Part shown: positions 53,446 through 62,863 of the stretch, one piece after another
Layout of the letters: each line of letters opens with the position of its first letter
Numbering within the stretch: the first letter of the stretch is position 1
The notes under the pieces: model-generated
The model's database searches: none
Told to the model about the DNA's origin: nothing
What the model saw: the letters and a program-made list of their open reading frames with translations, nothing else
Translations under genes and position numbers: made by a program
Source of the DNA: Myxococcales bacterium
Lineage (GTDB): Bacteria > Myxococcota_A > Polyangia > Polyangiales > Houyiibacteriaceae
Direction of reading: 5' to 3'
Assembly (NCBI GenBank): GCA_024640845.1
Contig: JAHEEE010000145.1
Span: forward strand, 83,193 to 147,192
Length of the DNA: 64,000 bases

Positions 53446-54177
53446 ATGATCGAACCCCTGCTGCTCACTGCAGCAAACATCCTCACCTTCAAGCAGCAAC
53501 GGCCGCTGACCAATGCCAGCGGCTTCTTCTTCGAGCGCGACGAACGGTTGTTTCTAGTGACGAGCCGACACGTGGTGATCGACGAACCGAGCAAGCACTT
53601 CCCGGATCGCATCGAGATCGAACTGCACATCGATCCGGACAACTTGGCGAGATCCACCGGATTCTCGATTCCGCTGTACCGCGACGGCGAGAGTATCTGG
53701 CGCCAGGGCCTCGACACCGCTGGGGAGATCGATGTAGCGGTGATCGAAATCCGCCGCTCCGCACTCCCCGACACGAGCGTCTACCGTGCCTTCACACCCG
53801 ATCACCTGCACCGCCCGCCCGACTTGGTCGAGGTCGGCACCGCTACACTGATCGTCGGATTTCCGCTGGGTTTCCACGACGCCCTGCACCACATGCCGGT
53901 CGTGCGCCACGCGGTCGTTGCATCTTCATTCGGACTACGCTTTCAGGGCGAGGGCTACTTCCTCACCGATGCGCGCACTCACCGGGGCACCAGCGGCGCG
54001 CCGGTCGTGGTGCGCGTTTCGGAAGAAGAGCCGAAGCTCGGAGATCTGCCGTGGATGTTGCTCGGAGTGCACTCGGCGCGGCTCGATCTAGCCAACCGTG
54101 ACCTAGTGCTGGATGAGGCGCTCGGGCTGAACTGCGCTTGGTACGCCGACATCTTGACGACGCTGACCGAGCGCTAA
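53446..54177 (+). CDS. Trypsin-like serine protease, cytoplasmic
   Basis: 243 residues without a signal peptide. The chymotrypsin-fold triad is visible: His in LVTSRHVVID (about 42), Asp in AGEIDVAVIEI (about 96) and Ser in HRGTSGAPVVV (about 186). VGFPLGFHDALHHMPVVRHA lies between. The compact protease with no PDZ or transmembrane part differs from DegP/HtrA. Similar stand-alone trypsin-like proteins occur in bacterial stress and defence loci, but no partner gene is adjacent here, so its role is open. Confidence 0.85.
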   Translation: MIEPLLLTAANILTFKQQRPLTNASGFFFERDERLFLVTSRHVVIDEPSKHFPDRIEIELHIDPDNLARSTGFSIPLYRDGESIWRQGLDTAGEIDVAVIEIRRSALPDTSVYRAFTPDHLHRPPDLVEVGTATLIVGFPLGFHDALHHMPVVRHAVVASSFGLRFQGEGYFLTDARTHRGTSGAPVVVRVSEEEPKLGDLPWMLLGVHSARLDLANRDLVLDEALGLNCAWYADILTTLTER

Positions 54178-54347
54178 GCACCCATCGAACACGGCGAGCG
54201 GTCCGTCAGGCGTTCCTCGAGGATCCCGAAGGCTCGTTGCAAGGGACAGAAACGCAACTCCCACCCAAGAGATGGGCTCCGCGTATGTGGCAGCCGCTTG
54301 GATGTCTCGAAGCGAACGGCGCAATCATTCGACGTACGAGCCACTCG

Positions 54348-55271
54348 CTAAAAGAGCGGACGCGTATTGAAGGCGACGCCGACGAAGATATCCCAGATGC
54401 CGCCGTCGAAGGTGCTGCGACTGGTTCCAGCCTCAATCAACGCCGGGAATGCAAATCCAGCAAAGAGGTCGATGATTTGTTTGTCGGGTTTCTTCCAGGC
54501 ACCTCCGGCGCGGAAGCCGACTGGGATGACGGTTCCTTCGCGATCGTCCCCCGCGGTGTCGTAGCTCTTGCCCAAGTTGACGAACCACACTCCGGTCTCC
54601 CCAGCAATGAACGCGTGGTCGGAGAAGTTGAAGTTGACGATCGCTGGAATTCGAATGTCTGCGTACCTGTCGGAACCAAACGTTCCGCGCACTTCAATCC
54701 CTGTGTCGACCGAGAGCCTGTCGTTGGGTTTGATACGAAACGGCAAGTCGACCTCGAACGCGAATGAGCTGTTGACCGGGATCACGAAGATGAGGTCGCC
54801 CGCAAAGTCGAGCTTTTCTCGGTGCAAGAAACGATACCGTCCATACACGGGGATGTCGCCGTAGCCGAAATCAGGCGTGAACTCGAGCGCGACCAGGCCC
54901 TCGTAGTTCTGTTGCAGCGATGAGCCGACGCGATAGTTGTTGATGCCGAGCTCCAAGTCGTCCGTCACGCCGATCGACCCACCAAGCGTCAGCCCCACGA
55001 GCGTGTCGACCCCGTCATCCCAAACGGTCACGATCCCATTCGCGCGAACCATTCCCTTCTGGAGCGTGAGCGGGCGCACCGAATAGCTCTTCGGGTAGGT
55101 CCACGCAGTGTCGTTCGCTCCCTCGACGTCCGGCGAGTCGGCTTCGGTTGAAACGACATCGCCCTTCGGGGTGCTATCGGGGCTCACTTCATCTTGCGCG
55201 AGCGCAATGCACGGCAACGAGGCAAGAGCTGCAAGCCATAGCCATGCAATTTGGATCTTGAACTGTTTCAT
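54348..55271 (-). CDS. Outer-membrane beta-barrel-like protein, unknown function
   Basis: 307 residues; GAGGAGG precedes the ATG. Signal peptide to about residue 25 (LWLAALASLPCIALA). After an acidic segment (about 26-52) come alternating amphipathic strands such as MVRANGIVTVWDDGV, DLELGINNYRVG and GIEVRGTFGSDRYADIRIP, ending VGVAFNTRPLF with the terminal Phe of outer-membrane barrels. No named family is recognised. It may be a pore or a structural barrel. Confidence 0.7.
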   Translation of the reverse strand: MKQFKIQIAWLWLAALASLPCIALAQDEVSPDSTPKGDVVSTEADSPDVEGANDTAWTYPKSYSVRPLTLQKGMVRANGIVTVWDDGVDTLVGLTLGGSIGVTDDLELGINNYRVGSSLQQNYEGLVALEFTPDFGYGDIPVYGRYRFLHREKLDFAGDLIFVIPVNSSFAFEVDLPFRIKPNDRLSVDTGIEVRGTFGSDRYADIRIPAIVNFNFSDHAFIAGETGVWFVNLGKSYDTAGDDREGTVIPVGFRAGGAWKKPDKQIIDLFAGFAFPALIEAGTSRSTFDGGIWDIFVGVAFNTRPLF

Positions 55272-55450
55272 AGGGCCTCCTCCGCCGGCTGCCCGGGCAT
55301 CAGCTGCTCTTCACGAGAAGCCGAGCGTGGTGGCAAGAGCCGCACGTCGCGACACTGCTCAGTCGGCGCCTTACCCCTCTCACGACGGTCTGTCGACCGG
55401 AACGGAAGACGATCCCAGGAAACCACTGATCACGCTGATCGAGTTCGCGC

Positions 55451-56551
55451 TCACTGGTTGGGATCCTCGGTGCGCTTCGATTCGAAGTCGGGGGGAGGGG
55501 AGGTTCCTATCCATCCGCGGCGTTTGAAGTAGTACGCCATACCGAGGGCCACGCTGATCATGACGCCCCAAACGACGAAGTATCCATTTCGGCTGCGCAG
55601 TTCGGGCATGTACTCGAAGTTCATTCCGTAGATGCCCGCGACGAACGTGAGTGGGATGAACGTGCTTGCCATCAAGGTGAGCACCTTCATGATCTCGTTC
55701 GTGCGGTGGCTGACGTTTGAGAGGTACGCCTCCGCCAGGTCGGAGGCCATGTCTCTCGATGAATCGATCAGCTCGGCGATTTGTGCGATGTGGTCGTACG
55801 TATCGCGAAGGTAGACGCGCTCTTGCTCGTCGAAGAACGTGGTCTGCTCGCGGAGCATCGCATTGAGCGCCTCGCGTTGAGGCCACGCGACCCTCCGTAG
55901 CGCGACCAGCTTGCGTCGGAGCTCCCGAATCCGATCGAGGACGTCAGGATGAGGGTTCTCGAGCACAATCTCTTCGAGCTCCTCGAGCGCGTCTGAAAGG
56001 CCCTGTACGATCGGGTAGTAGCGGTCGATCATCGCGTCCATGAGTGCGTAGGCGAGATAGCCTGGGCCTCTCAAACGGATGGCTCCGAGGCCAGCGTTGA
56101 TCCGCTCACGAATCGGATCGAAGAACCCGAAGTACCGTTCCTGGAAAGTGAGCAGATAGTGTTCGCCGAGGATGAAACAGACCTGTGGGGTGCGCATGTT
56201 TCCCTCATCGTCGATGCGAGGGGTGCGTGCGATGATCAACTGATGCTTTTCGTACGACTCTGTTTTCGCTCGCTGCGGCACGTTCACCGCGTTCTCGAGC
56301 GCCAAGGGATGCAGTCCGAACGCGTCACCGATCGCGCGAAGGGTCGCCTCGTCGCCCAGCCCCTGGACGTCGACCCAAGTCGTTCGACCGTCATCGTGCA
56401 GCGCCTTCAGCTCAGACGGCGTCTGGATTTCGATTCGCTCGACCGACTGCTCGTCGTATCGAACCACCGTGATCTTCGGAAACGGAGAGTCAGGTGGGAT
56501 CGCCAACGTTCCCGGGCGCGAGCCGATTTCGGGGTTGTGCTTCTCGAACAA
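55451..56551 (-). CDS. corA: CorA-family divalent cation (magnesium) transporter
   Basis: 366 residues from a TTG at 56551, with GAGAGG about six bases upstream. Cytoplasmic alpha/beta funnel domain with a long helix (about 215-290), then TM1 and the signature YGMNFEYMPEL, TM2 and a basic KRRGW end. GMN is the selectivity motif of CorA pentamers that import Mg2+ (or Co2+). It follows the MscK-like channel gene by 10 bp on the same strand, so the two are an operon. Confidence 0.95.
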   Translation of the reverse strand: MFEKHNPEIGSRPGTLAIPPDSPFPKITVVRYDEQSVERIEIQTPSELKALHDDGRTTWVDVQGLGDEATLRAIGDAFGLHPLALENAVNVPQRAKTESYEKHQLIIARTPRIDDEGNMRTPQVCFILGEHYLLTFQERYFGFFDPIRERINAGLGAIRLRGPGYLAYALMDAMIDRYYPIVQGLSDALEELEEIVLENPHPDVLDRIRELRRKLVALRRVAWPQREALNAMLREQTTFFDEQERVYLRDTYDHIAQIAELIDSSRDMASDLAEAYLSNVSHRTNEIMKVLTLMASTFIPLTFVAGIYGMNFEYMPELRSRNGYFVVWGVMISVALGMAYYFKRRGWIGTSPPPDFESKRTEDPNQ

Positions 56552-56561
56552 GGGTGCCTCT

Positions 56562-58811
56562 CTACGTCGCGTCGTCTGTCGGTCCGGATGTTGCTTTTCC
56601 GTTTGCGGTCAGTACTCGCACCTCCAACGGTGCCGAGCTGTCAATGTGAACGTCGCGTTGTGGGAATGCAATCACGAGCTCGTGTTGCCGGAACAGGTCG
56701 TCGATCCGAAAGCGAACACGACTTTGTACCCTCCGCACCTCCATGGGTGAGCGCGCCTTCACCCAAAAGTAAGCGTCGAAAATCAGAGCGTTGTCGCCGA
56801 ACTCCTCGAATACGAGCACCGGCTCGGGGACTTGCAGAATCTGATCATCCTCGTCGATGACCTGCCGTATCAGCTGTTCGACCAGGCGAGTCGGTGATCC
56901 ATAAATCACGCCCACACTGACTTTCGCGCGTATGAGGTCATCCGACAGCGTCCAGTTCACGACGTTGCTCTCCAAAAAGAAGCTGTTCGGCACGATGATG
57001 TGGCGACCGTCAACAGACCGAATCTGCGTGCTGCGCGCGCCAATCTTTTCGATCGTTCCGTGATTGCCGTCCACCTCCACGACGTCGTGGGCCCGCACGG
57101 GGCGTTCGAGCATGAGAATCAGCCCGCTGATGAAGTTGTTCATCACGTTCTGACTCCCGAACCCAACCCCTATCGCCAAAGCGCCGCCCAAGACGGTAAA
57201 CGCGGTGAGCGGAAAGTGAATGGCGCGAAGAGCGAGCAGCGTGAATGCAACCAGCAGCGCGTAGAAGCTCAGAGTTCGGAGCGCATGTGCAGCTCCCGCA
57301 TCGAGCTTGAAGCGGCGACGCATCGTCTGCGCCACGAAGCTCGAGCCGTGCCGCGCCGCCCAAAGCCCGAGGAGGAAGAGCAAGATCGCAAGAACGATCG
57401 ACCCAGTCGTGATCGACGCATCGTCGACCGTCGTAATCTCGTAGTTCCACAAGTCGCTCGCCGACTGTACGGCTAGGGCGGCATACTCTCGCCAATCGAT
57501 GAGCTCCGTTTGATCGCGGATCTCGGCGAGCACGCGCTCGGTCATCCGGAGGTCAGCCGCAGCCGCCGCGGCTTCTGCCTGCTGCTCGTCGTACAATCGA
57601 GAGAGGGTTTCGACGTGCTCCAAGAGAGTTCGGTGGAGGTTCGAGTCGGCAGGTGCCGTCGCGAGTTGGCGTCGGACCCCGTCCAGGCTGCGCCCAAGCT
57701 CCGGGAGCCTCGCCGCGACCTCGAACTCGACGTCGCGAAGCGCAGCGATCTGTTCTTGGGTTGACGCTTCCCAGGCACCGAGGTCGCCCCGAGGGGCCTC
57801 TCCTCGAACCAGGGAGTCCCAATAGCTCCATATCTGGCGCCGTTCCTGCTGACGCGCGATCTGGGCATGGGTCAGCGCGACCTGTCGACGCAGTAGATCA
57901 CGAAGGCCGGTGAGCGCCTCGACCTCGGCGAGCAACTCGGTCGACGGCTCGGCGCGACGGAGATAGCGGTTTTGTGCCGCTTCGAGCGCGAGCTCGACAC
58001 TTGCGAGACGCCGCTCGGCCGCCTGACGCCGCCGCACGAGATTTCCTTCGCGCTCAGTCGCCGGGCTGATGCCGGGAGTCGAGCTTCCTCCACCTTTCGA
58101 AAGTACGTCGCGCATCTCCGCGATACGACGTTCGAGCTCGACGCGAGCTTCTGCGTCCGCCAGCTCTTGCAGGGCGCGCGTCTCGGTTCGACGCAGGTAC
58201 ACCTCTTCCTGCGCCAGGCGGCTCTCCAATTCCCGAAGCGCGAGCACTCTCGCAGCGCCCGCCTTGGCGCCGGGCTCGGCCTCGGCAAGCACGTCCCGCG
58301 CCCTCCGGCGCTCCTTTTCAGCCCGGTCGAGCCGGTCCTTTGCGGCCTCGAGCGCGTGACGGGCTTCCCGGAGAAGCGCGTCGCGTTGCTCACCTTCCGA
58401 GGCAATCGTGAAGTGCAGCTCGTAGAGCGCGTTCAACGCTAGTGGCGAAGGTGCCTCCGGCGCGGGCAGCTGGAGCGCTTCTGCTGCTGGAGGTGGCCGC
58501 GCGAGGATCGCGGCATGATCATCGAGGAGCTCAGCGAGTTTGCGAAGCTTGTCTTCGATGGCGCGCAGGTGTTCGAAGTCTGCTCCGTTCGCGTCGCGCA
58601 GCCTCTCCTCCAAAGCCCGAAGCTCGGAAGCCACCTCCGACCGGCGCGATGCGATTGCGGCGGGGCTGCTCGGGTCCTGCGCCTCTGCGCCTTCGTCCCT
58701 CGGTCCGCCGGGCAGCGCCGGAAACTCCTGCGCATCCGCGGGTGCGCCGAACAGCAGCAAGAAGGCGGCAGTCAAGATCCGGCCCGATGCCGATCGTGGG
58801 AACGTGCTCAT
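56562..58811 (-). CDS. Large MscK/KefA-like mechanosensitive channel
   Basis: 749 residues from the ATG at 58811. A signal peptide (AAFLLLFGAPADA) is followed by a long periplasmic coiled-coil region (about 45-420) rich in Glu, Arg, Ala and Leu. Membrane helices start near 445; the pore helix is LGGALAIGVGFGSQNVMNNF, then the beta domain RPVRAHDVVEVDGNHGTIEK, RHIIVPNSFFLESNVVNW and a C-terminal alpha/beta part. This is the DUF3772/MscK-type build. It should relieve osmotic pressure; the coiled coil might sense the envelope. Co-transcribed with corA. Confidence 0.92.
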   Translation of the reverse strand: MSTFPRSASGRILTAAFLLLFGAPADAQEFPALPGGPRDEGAEAQDPSSPAAIASRRSEVASELRALEERLRDANGADFEHLRAIEDKLRKLAELLDDHAAILARPPPAAEALQLPAPEAPSPLALNALYELHFTIASEGEQRDALLREARHALEAAKDRLDRAEKERRRARDVLAEAEPGAKAGAARVLALRELESRLAQEEVYLRRTETRALQELADAEARVELERRIAEMRDVLSKGGGSSTPGISPATEREGNLVRRRQAAERRLASVELALEAAQNRYLRRAEPSTELLAEVEALTGLRDLLRRQVALTHAQIARQQERRQIWSYWDSLVRGEAPRGDLGAWEASTQEQIAALRDVEFEVAARLPELGRSLDGVRRQLATAPADSNLHRTLLEHVETLSRLYDEQQAEAAAAAADLRMTERVLAEIRDQTELIDWREYAALAVQSASDLWNYEITTVDDASITTGSIVLAILLFLLGLWAARHGSSFVAQTMRRRFKLDAGAAHALRTLSFYALLVAFTLLALRAIHFPLTAFTVLGGALAIGVGFGSQNVMNNFISGLILMLERPVRAHDVVEVDGNHGTIEKIGARSTQIRSVDGRHIIVPNSFFLESNVVNWTLSDDLIRAKVSVGVIYGSPTRLVEQLIRQVIDEDDQILQVPEPVLVFEEFGDNALIFDAYFWVKARSPMEVRRVQSRVRFRIDDLFRQHELVIAFPQRDVHIDSSAPLEVRVLTANGKATSGPTDDAT

Positions 58812-58907
58812 GGCGACCCTTCGTGTACCACGATCGCGTCGAAGCCACGAACCCGTTTCCACACGCCTCGATCGCACGCGAGCAAAGCATGACCTAGGCT
58901 GCCATCC

Positions 58908-59356
58908 ATGAATGCATGGATTTCCCGGTGCATGGCCTTGGCGATGCTCGCGGCCGTTTTCGGAGGCGGTTGTAGCTCGAGCGAGTCATCGACAGACTCG
59001 GACCCGCTCCGTGTTCGCGTCGCGGACGGCGAGATCGAGGGTGAACTCTTCTACGACGGGGAGACGATTGTCGAGACGCATGATGTCGTGGTGGTGAGCG
59101 CCAACTACCGCTTGGGCGCACTGGGCTCACCGCCTATGCCTACAACTTCGACTACCCCTGGGCCGCCCCGGCGTTGCGCGATCTACTCGGGAAGTCTCAT
59201 GGCGCCGAGCTCAACTACGTCTTTGGCTCCTCGATTGAGACCGTCGACGAGGAGTCACGAGGCGTAAGCGCGCTCATGCAACGCGACTGGACCCGCTTTG
59301 CCATCGCCGGAGATCCCGGGTCTTCTCTCCCTTTTTGCTACGCTTCGGGCTTGTAG
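58908..59356 (+). pseudogene. Decayed type-B carboxylesterase lipoprotein
   Basis: The frame starting at 58908 has a good signal and lipobox (MLAAVFGGGC), then RVRVADGEIEGELFYDGET and VVVVSANYRLGALG, the latter a carboxylesterase block. From 59123 the matching C-terminal pieces continue in another frame: AYAYNFDYPWA, LGKSHGAELNYVFGSS and MQRDWTRFAIAGDP. The central 300-plus residues with the Ser elbow and His are absent. Only the two ends remain with a frameshift at about 59126, so this is a dead gene. Its end overlaps the next gene's stop by 19 bp. Confidence 0.82.
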
Positions 59357-60402
59357 AGCCCCTTGCCGGTGATCAGGGGCAAGTCGAGCGCGGAAAGCAG
59401 TCCCGGCGCGGCCTCGCATACAGATGGAATCGCATTGACGATGCGTGTCGCCGTGAGCAGAACCCCGCCCACGGCGTGGTCGCCATGCTCGTCTTGAAAC
59501 TCGTACTCCACTTGCATGCTCGGCACGCCCTGAATCAGGATTCGGTAGGAGCCGTTGCTTTTCGGCCACTCGGGCGCGAGGTCGTCGTCCAGTCGAGTGA
59601 CGTGCTCGACGACGACGGCTGGCTTGCCATCGACAATTCCCTGCACCTCGAAGCGGAGCGCCGCCGTGGTGCCTTCCTCGATGGGGTACGGGCCTATTTG
59701 AAGAGGCTTGATAGCGGGTCGTCGCTCGTGGACCTCTCGAATTTCGTCGAGCTCGATGCCTAGGCCTTCGGCAAGAAGTCGCAGAGTCCCACCCCATGCG
59801 AATCCGAGCATCCCCGGCATCAGTAGCACGGGCGTGTGATCGAGCGGCTTTCCGAAGCCCATAATGTCGACGATGGTCTCGGGCTGGTTGTAGGTCGCGT
59901 AGTTGATGATCTCTTGGATCCGAATCTCGCTCCAATGTTGGGACAGACCCGAAAGAACCAGGGGCAGCGTGTCGTTGGCGAACCCAGGATCGATGCCGGA
60001 CGTGAGGAACGACGTGCCGCCCGCCTGACACGCTTCTGTGAGCTGCTTGGTGAACATGTCGTTGAGCGTGGTCGGGTGAACGAGGCCGACCATCGAGCAC
60101 GAAACGACGTTCTTACCCGACGCGAGAAGCCTCGCCATGTCGTCGACCGCATCCCCGGGTCGCATAGAAGCGTCCGCTGTGTAGCAAACGCAGTCGGCGT
60201 CTAGAGCGAGAAGAGCGTCCATGTCGCGGGTTGCAGCGACGCCAACCGGGTCGAGGCCGCAGAGCTCCCCGGCGTCCTTTCCTTCTTTGGTCTCGCTGCT
60301 CACGAACAGGCCGACGAGCTCGAGCTCCGGATGATCGATGATCGCGCGCAGGGCGTAGCGCCCGACGTTCCCCGTGCTCCACTGGATGACTTTCAACGGC
60401 AT
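59338..60402 (-). CDS. Dihydrodipicolinate-reductase-like NAD(P)-binding protein
   Basis: 354 residues. N-terminal Rossmann motif KVIQWSTGNVGRYALRAII at about 4-22, then VSCSMVGLVHP and the block SGIDPGFANDTLPLVLSGL. The rest is an alpha/beta dimerisation domain. Related proteins in actinobacteria are annotated as dihydrodipicolinate reductase but sit in catabolic contexts and lack other lysine genes; amino-ketone dehydrogenases such as 2,4-diaminopentanoate dehydrogenase share this fold. Reaction is unknown; oxidoreduction of a keto or amino acid is inferred. Confidence 0.8.
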   Translation of the reverse strand: MPLKVIQWSTGNVGRYALRAIIDHPELELVGLFVSSETKEGKDAGELCGLDPVGVAATRDMDALLALDADCVCYTADASMRPGDAVDDMARLLASGKNVVSCSMVGLVHPTTLNDMFTKQLTEACQAGGTSFLTSGIDPGFANDTLPLVLSGLSQHWSEIRIQEIINYATYNQPETIVDIMGFGKPLDHTPVLLMPGMLGFAWGGTLRLLAEGLGIELDEIREVHERRPAIKPLQIGPYPIEEGTTAALRFEVQGIVDGKPAVVVEHVTRLDDDLAPEWPKSNGSYRILIQGVPSMQVEYEFQDEHGDHAVGGVLLTATRIVNAIPSVCEAAPGLLSALDLPLITGKGLYKPEA

Positions 60403-60588
60403 GCCAGAGGTTCTAGTGCTGCGGCGCGGCCCTGGCAGCCCCTCCGCTCATAAGAATTGCGTCCGGCTCGCGCGCAGACAGGCAGTTGTGGGATACTACG
60501 AGATGGAGTGGTGCTGCAGATCGGCAATCCGAACGCGGCCTGTGGAGCGCTGTAGGTCGACATGACGAGCTAGTCCCGCGCGATTCGG

Positions 60589-61623
60589 CTAGGCAATCGC
60601 TTGGAAGGCGCGGAGCCTTTCGACGAGTTGTGCTCGGTTTTGCACACCGAGCTTGCGCATGGCGGATCGCAGTGTGGAAGACACGGTAGATTGGCTGATG
60701 CCGAGTCGATAGCTGATGAGCTTGTTGGTTTCGCCGAGTGCGGCATAGGTGCAAACCTGGGATTCTCGCTCCGTCAGCCCGCGGGGATCCTTCATCGGCG
60801 GTTGGTTGGGATGGGCCAAAACGAACCGACGGCCGTCGCTGTCGAACCAGTCGACCATGGACCAGCGCCCGTCTACGAGGCTTTTCCAGATCTGGAGCGC
60901 CTGTTCGGGATCGCGCCTGCGCAGTCGACCTCGAGCCCGGTCGATTTGAATGGCCGCCTCGCGGAGAAACTTGCCCGCGCCCCGGATCTTTGCGCGACCG
61001 ATCGCATCGGTCACTTCGAACGACTTGGGGTCGAGCACGGCTTCCGCGCGGTCGGGCAGGGGCGAATGCTCGATGGTCTCTTGCTCCTGCTCGACCAATC
61101 CCCGGCGCAAGCGAAAACCGGAGACCAAATGGGCTCCGATCATCTTCCAGTGTTCGCGATCGCGGCCGATGAGCTTCGTGACCTCCGGTAGCGGTGCGGC
61201 TACGCTCAGGCCGATGCCGTTGGGATCGAGAGCGGTGAGCGCGAGCATGTCCTTTGCACCAGCCAGGTACTTCTGGAACTCCGTGAGCGGCGCCGCCCCG
61301 TCTGTAAATTCCTTCAGTGTCTCGGAGAGTGTCGTCACCACCCCACACCGATTGATCTCCCTGAGCGTCCTCTCATCGGCCATGGTCGAGGCTTCGAGAA
61401 TTCGCTCATTGAGATCGGGCGGGCCGGACGCCTGGTAGAACTTGGTCGGAAATGGCATCCCACCCTCGACCGGACGGACGTAGGTCGCGGCAGACACGCC
61501 GTATCCGTGATCAAACAGGGGGAGCCCGACTTCGAGCAAGGATGGAATCCAGAGATCGCGATCGACGTCCAGGTCATAGACGAACTCCACGAGGTCGATT
61601 GTGTTTGACGTGACCGGATTCAC
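60589..61623 (-). CDS. LuxR-type HTH transcriptional regulator
   Basis: 344 residues from a GTG at 61623; an upstream GTG (61674) would lie inside the neighbouring repeat. The first 260 residues are a sensor-like region with no named domain. The C-terminal GerE/LuxR HTH is clear: LTERESQVCTYAALGETNKL, ISYRLGISQSTVSSTLRSAM and RKLGVQNRAQLVERL. It binds DNA as a dimer. Whether it regulates the reductase-like gene downstream is not known; 186 bp of non-coding sequence separate them. Confidence 0.85.
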   Translation of the reverse strand: MNPVTSNTIDLVEFVYDLDVDRDLWIPSLLEVGLPLFDHGYGVSAATYVRPVEGGMPFPTKFYQASGPPDLNERILEASTMADERTLREINRCGVVTTLSETLKEFTDGAAPLTEFQKYLAGAKDMLALTALDPNGIGLSVAAPLPEVTKLIGRDREHWKMIGAHLVSGFRLRRGLVEQEQETIEHSPLPDRAEAVLDPKSFEVTDAIGRAKIRGAGKFLREAAIQIDRARGRLRRRDPEQALQIWKSLVDGRWSMVDWFDSDGRRFVLAHPNQPPMKDPRGLTERESQVCTYAALGETNKLISYRLGISQSTVSSTLRSAMRKLGVQNRAQLVERLRAFQAIA

Positions 61624-61664
61624 AACCTCGTCGCGACGGTAGCAGACTTTCGTCAGCCGCAGCA

Positions 61665-61884
61665 GCAACCTCACCCAGCAGCAACCTCACCCAGGTTGGC
61701 GTCCGTCATCGGGTTAGCAACCTCACCCAGGTTGGCGTCCGTCATCGGGTTCGACGATATCCGCCCATTGCACTGTCGGAACGAGTTGAATTCACTGGCA
61801 GCAACCTCACCCAGGTTGGCGTCCGTCATCGGGTTCGACGATATCCGCCCATCGCACTGCCGGAACGCGTTGAATTCACTGGCG
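61665..61884. repeat. 84-bp direct repeats with embedded hairpins, RAYT-associated
   Basis: Unit A, 35 bp starting GCAACCTCACCCAGGTTG, occurs at 61681-61715, 61717-61751 and 61801-61835, with a partial copy at 61665. Unit B, 49 bp starting CGACGATATCCGCCCA, occurs at 61752-61800 and 61836-61884 with few mismatches, so A+B repeats with an 84-bp period. Each A begins with a hairpin CAACCT-CACCC-AGGTTG (6-bp stem). The array lies between the LuxR gene and the Y1 transposase and ends 35 bp before the latter. Confidence 0.9.
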
Positions 61885-61919
61885 GACACGACGGCCTGAT
61901 TCGTGCTCCATCCGTGCCC

Positions 61920-62828
61920 ATGACCCAACCACGCTGCGTGCTGCGGGGCGACACCGTGATGATCACCCGACGCACCCTTCGCCGCCATCACCTGTTCCGT
62001 CCCGACCCGATCATCCGTCAGCTCTACCTCTACACGCTCGCCGTGTGCGCTGCGCGCTTCGGCGTCCTTGTGCACGCCGTCACCCTCATGAGTACGCATG
62101 AGCATTTGGTCGTGACCGATACGCAGGGCCGCCTTCCTCTTTTCATCCGGGAGCTCCATCGCTTGGTGTCGCTGGGCACCAAGATACTTCGCAAGTGGGA
62201 AGGCCCTACCTGGGACTCCGAGCAGACCTCGGTCGTTCGGTTGCTGACCGACCAAGCCATCGTGGAGAAGCTCGCCTACGTGATGGCCAATCCCGTCCAG
62301 GCAGGTCTGGTTCGCCATGCGCGTGACTGGCCCGGCATCACCACGCTTCCGAAGGAGCTCGGGCGCCGCACGTGGACCCTAGACCGCCCCGATGTGTACT
62401 TCCGTCCGGGCAATCCGCAGTGGCCCGAGACCGCTACACTTTCGCTCACGATGCCGCCCGGATTGGCCGCGCGCTATGGGGTCGCGCAGATGCGGGATGC
62501 GGTGGCCGAAGAGCTCGAGCGCCTTGAGCGGCACGCCCATGGGGAGGTTGCAAAACGCGGTTGGCGCTTCCTCGGTGCCCAGCGTGTCCGTCAGCTCTCC
62601 CCCTATCGGCGCGCAACGAGCTTCGAGCGTTTTCGAGACCGAAACCCGACCCTCGCGGCCGGGCGGGGCCACAAGCGGGTGTTGTTTCAGGCGATGGCAG
62701 AGCTTCGTGCCTTCCGCAGAGTGTACCGAGACGCGCTCGAGCAGTGGCGTGCGGGGCTACGGCGCGTGGTATTCCCCCACGGCACGTGGTGCATGTGCCA
62801 GGTGCACGGCGTCCTCGTGCAGACCTAG
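61920..62828 (+). mobile_element. REP-associated tyrosine (Y1/IS200-like) transposase, RAYT type
   Basis: 302 residues from the ATG at 61920 (a GTG at 61914 is possible). The HUH motif is STHEHLV (His-Glu-His) and the catalytic tyrosine is in KLAYVMANPVQAGLV, the hallmark block of RAYT proteins. Long Arg-rich C-terminal extension. RAYTs cut and join single-stranded DNA at hairpin (REP-like) sites. Hairpin repeats directly upstream and a hairpin 36 bp downstream (62864-62879) fit a resident RAYT/REP unit. No IS200-type end pairs or target duplication could be verified. Confidence 0.88.
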
Positions 62829-62863
62829 CGATGTGGCTCAAGAGTGTCCGAGCAAGCCGAATC

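Noticed and set aside
59338-60402. Annotation as DapB of lysine biosynthesis
   Set aside because: Length (354 aa) exceeds DapB (about 270 aa), no dap genes are nearby, and such proteins are typically misnamed relatives.
61665-61884. CRISPR array considered for the repeats before the transposase
   Set aside because: The interval units are themselves repeated (A+B period), there are only three A copies, and no cas genes are near.
61671-62318. Minus-strand frame with repeated peptide NPMTDANLGEVA
   Set aside because: The peptide repeat only reflects the 84-bp DNA repeat; the frame runs antisense to the RAYT transposase and has no start signal.
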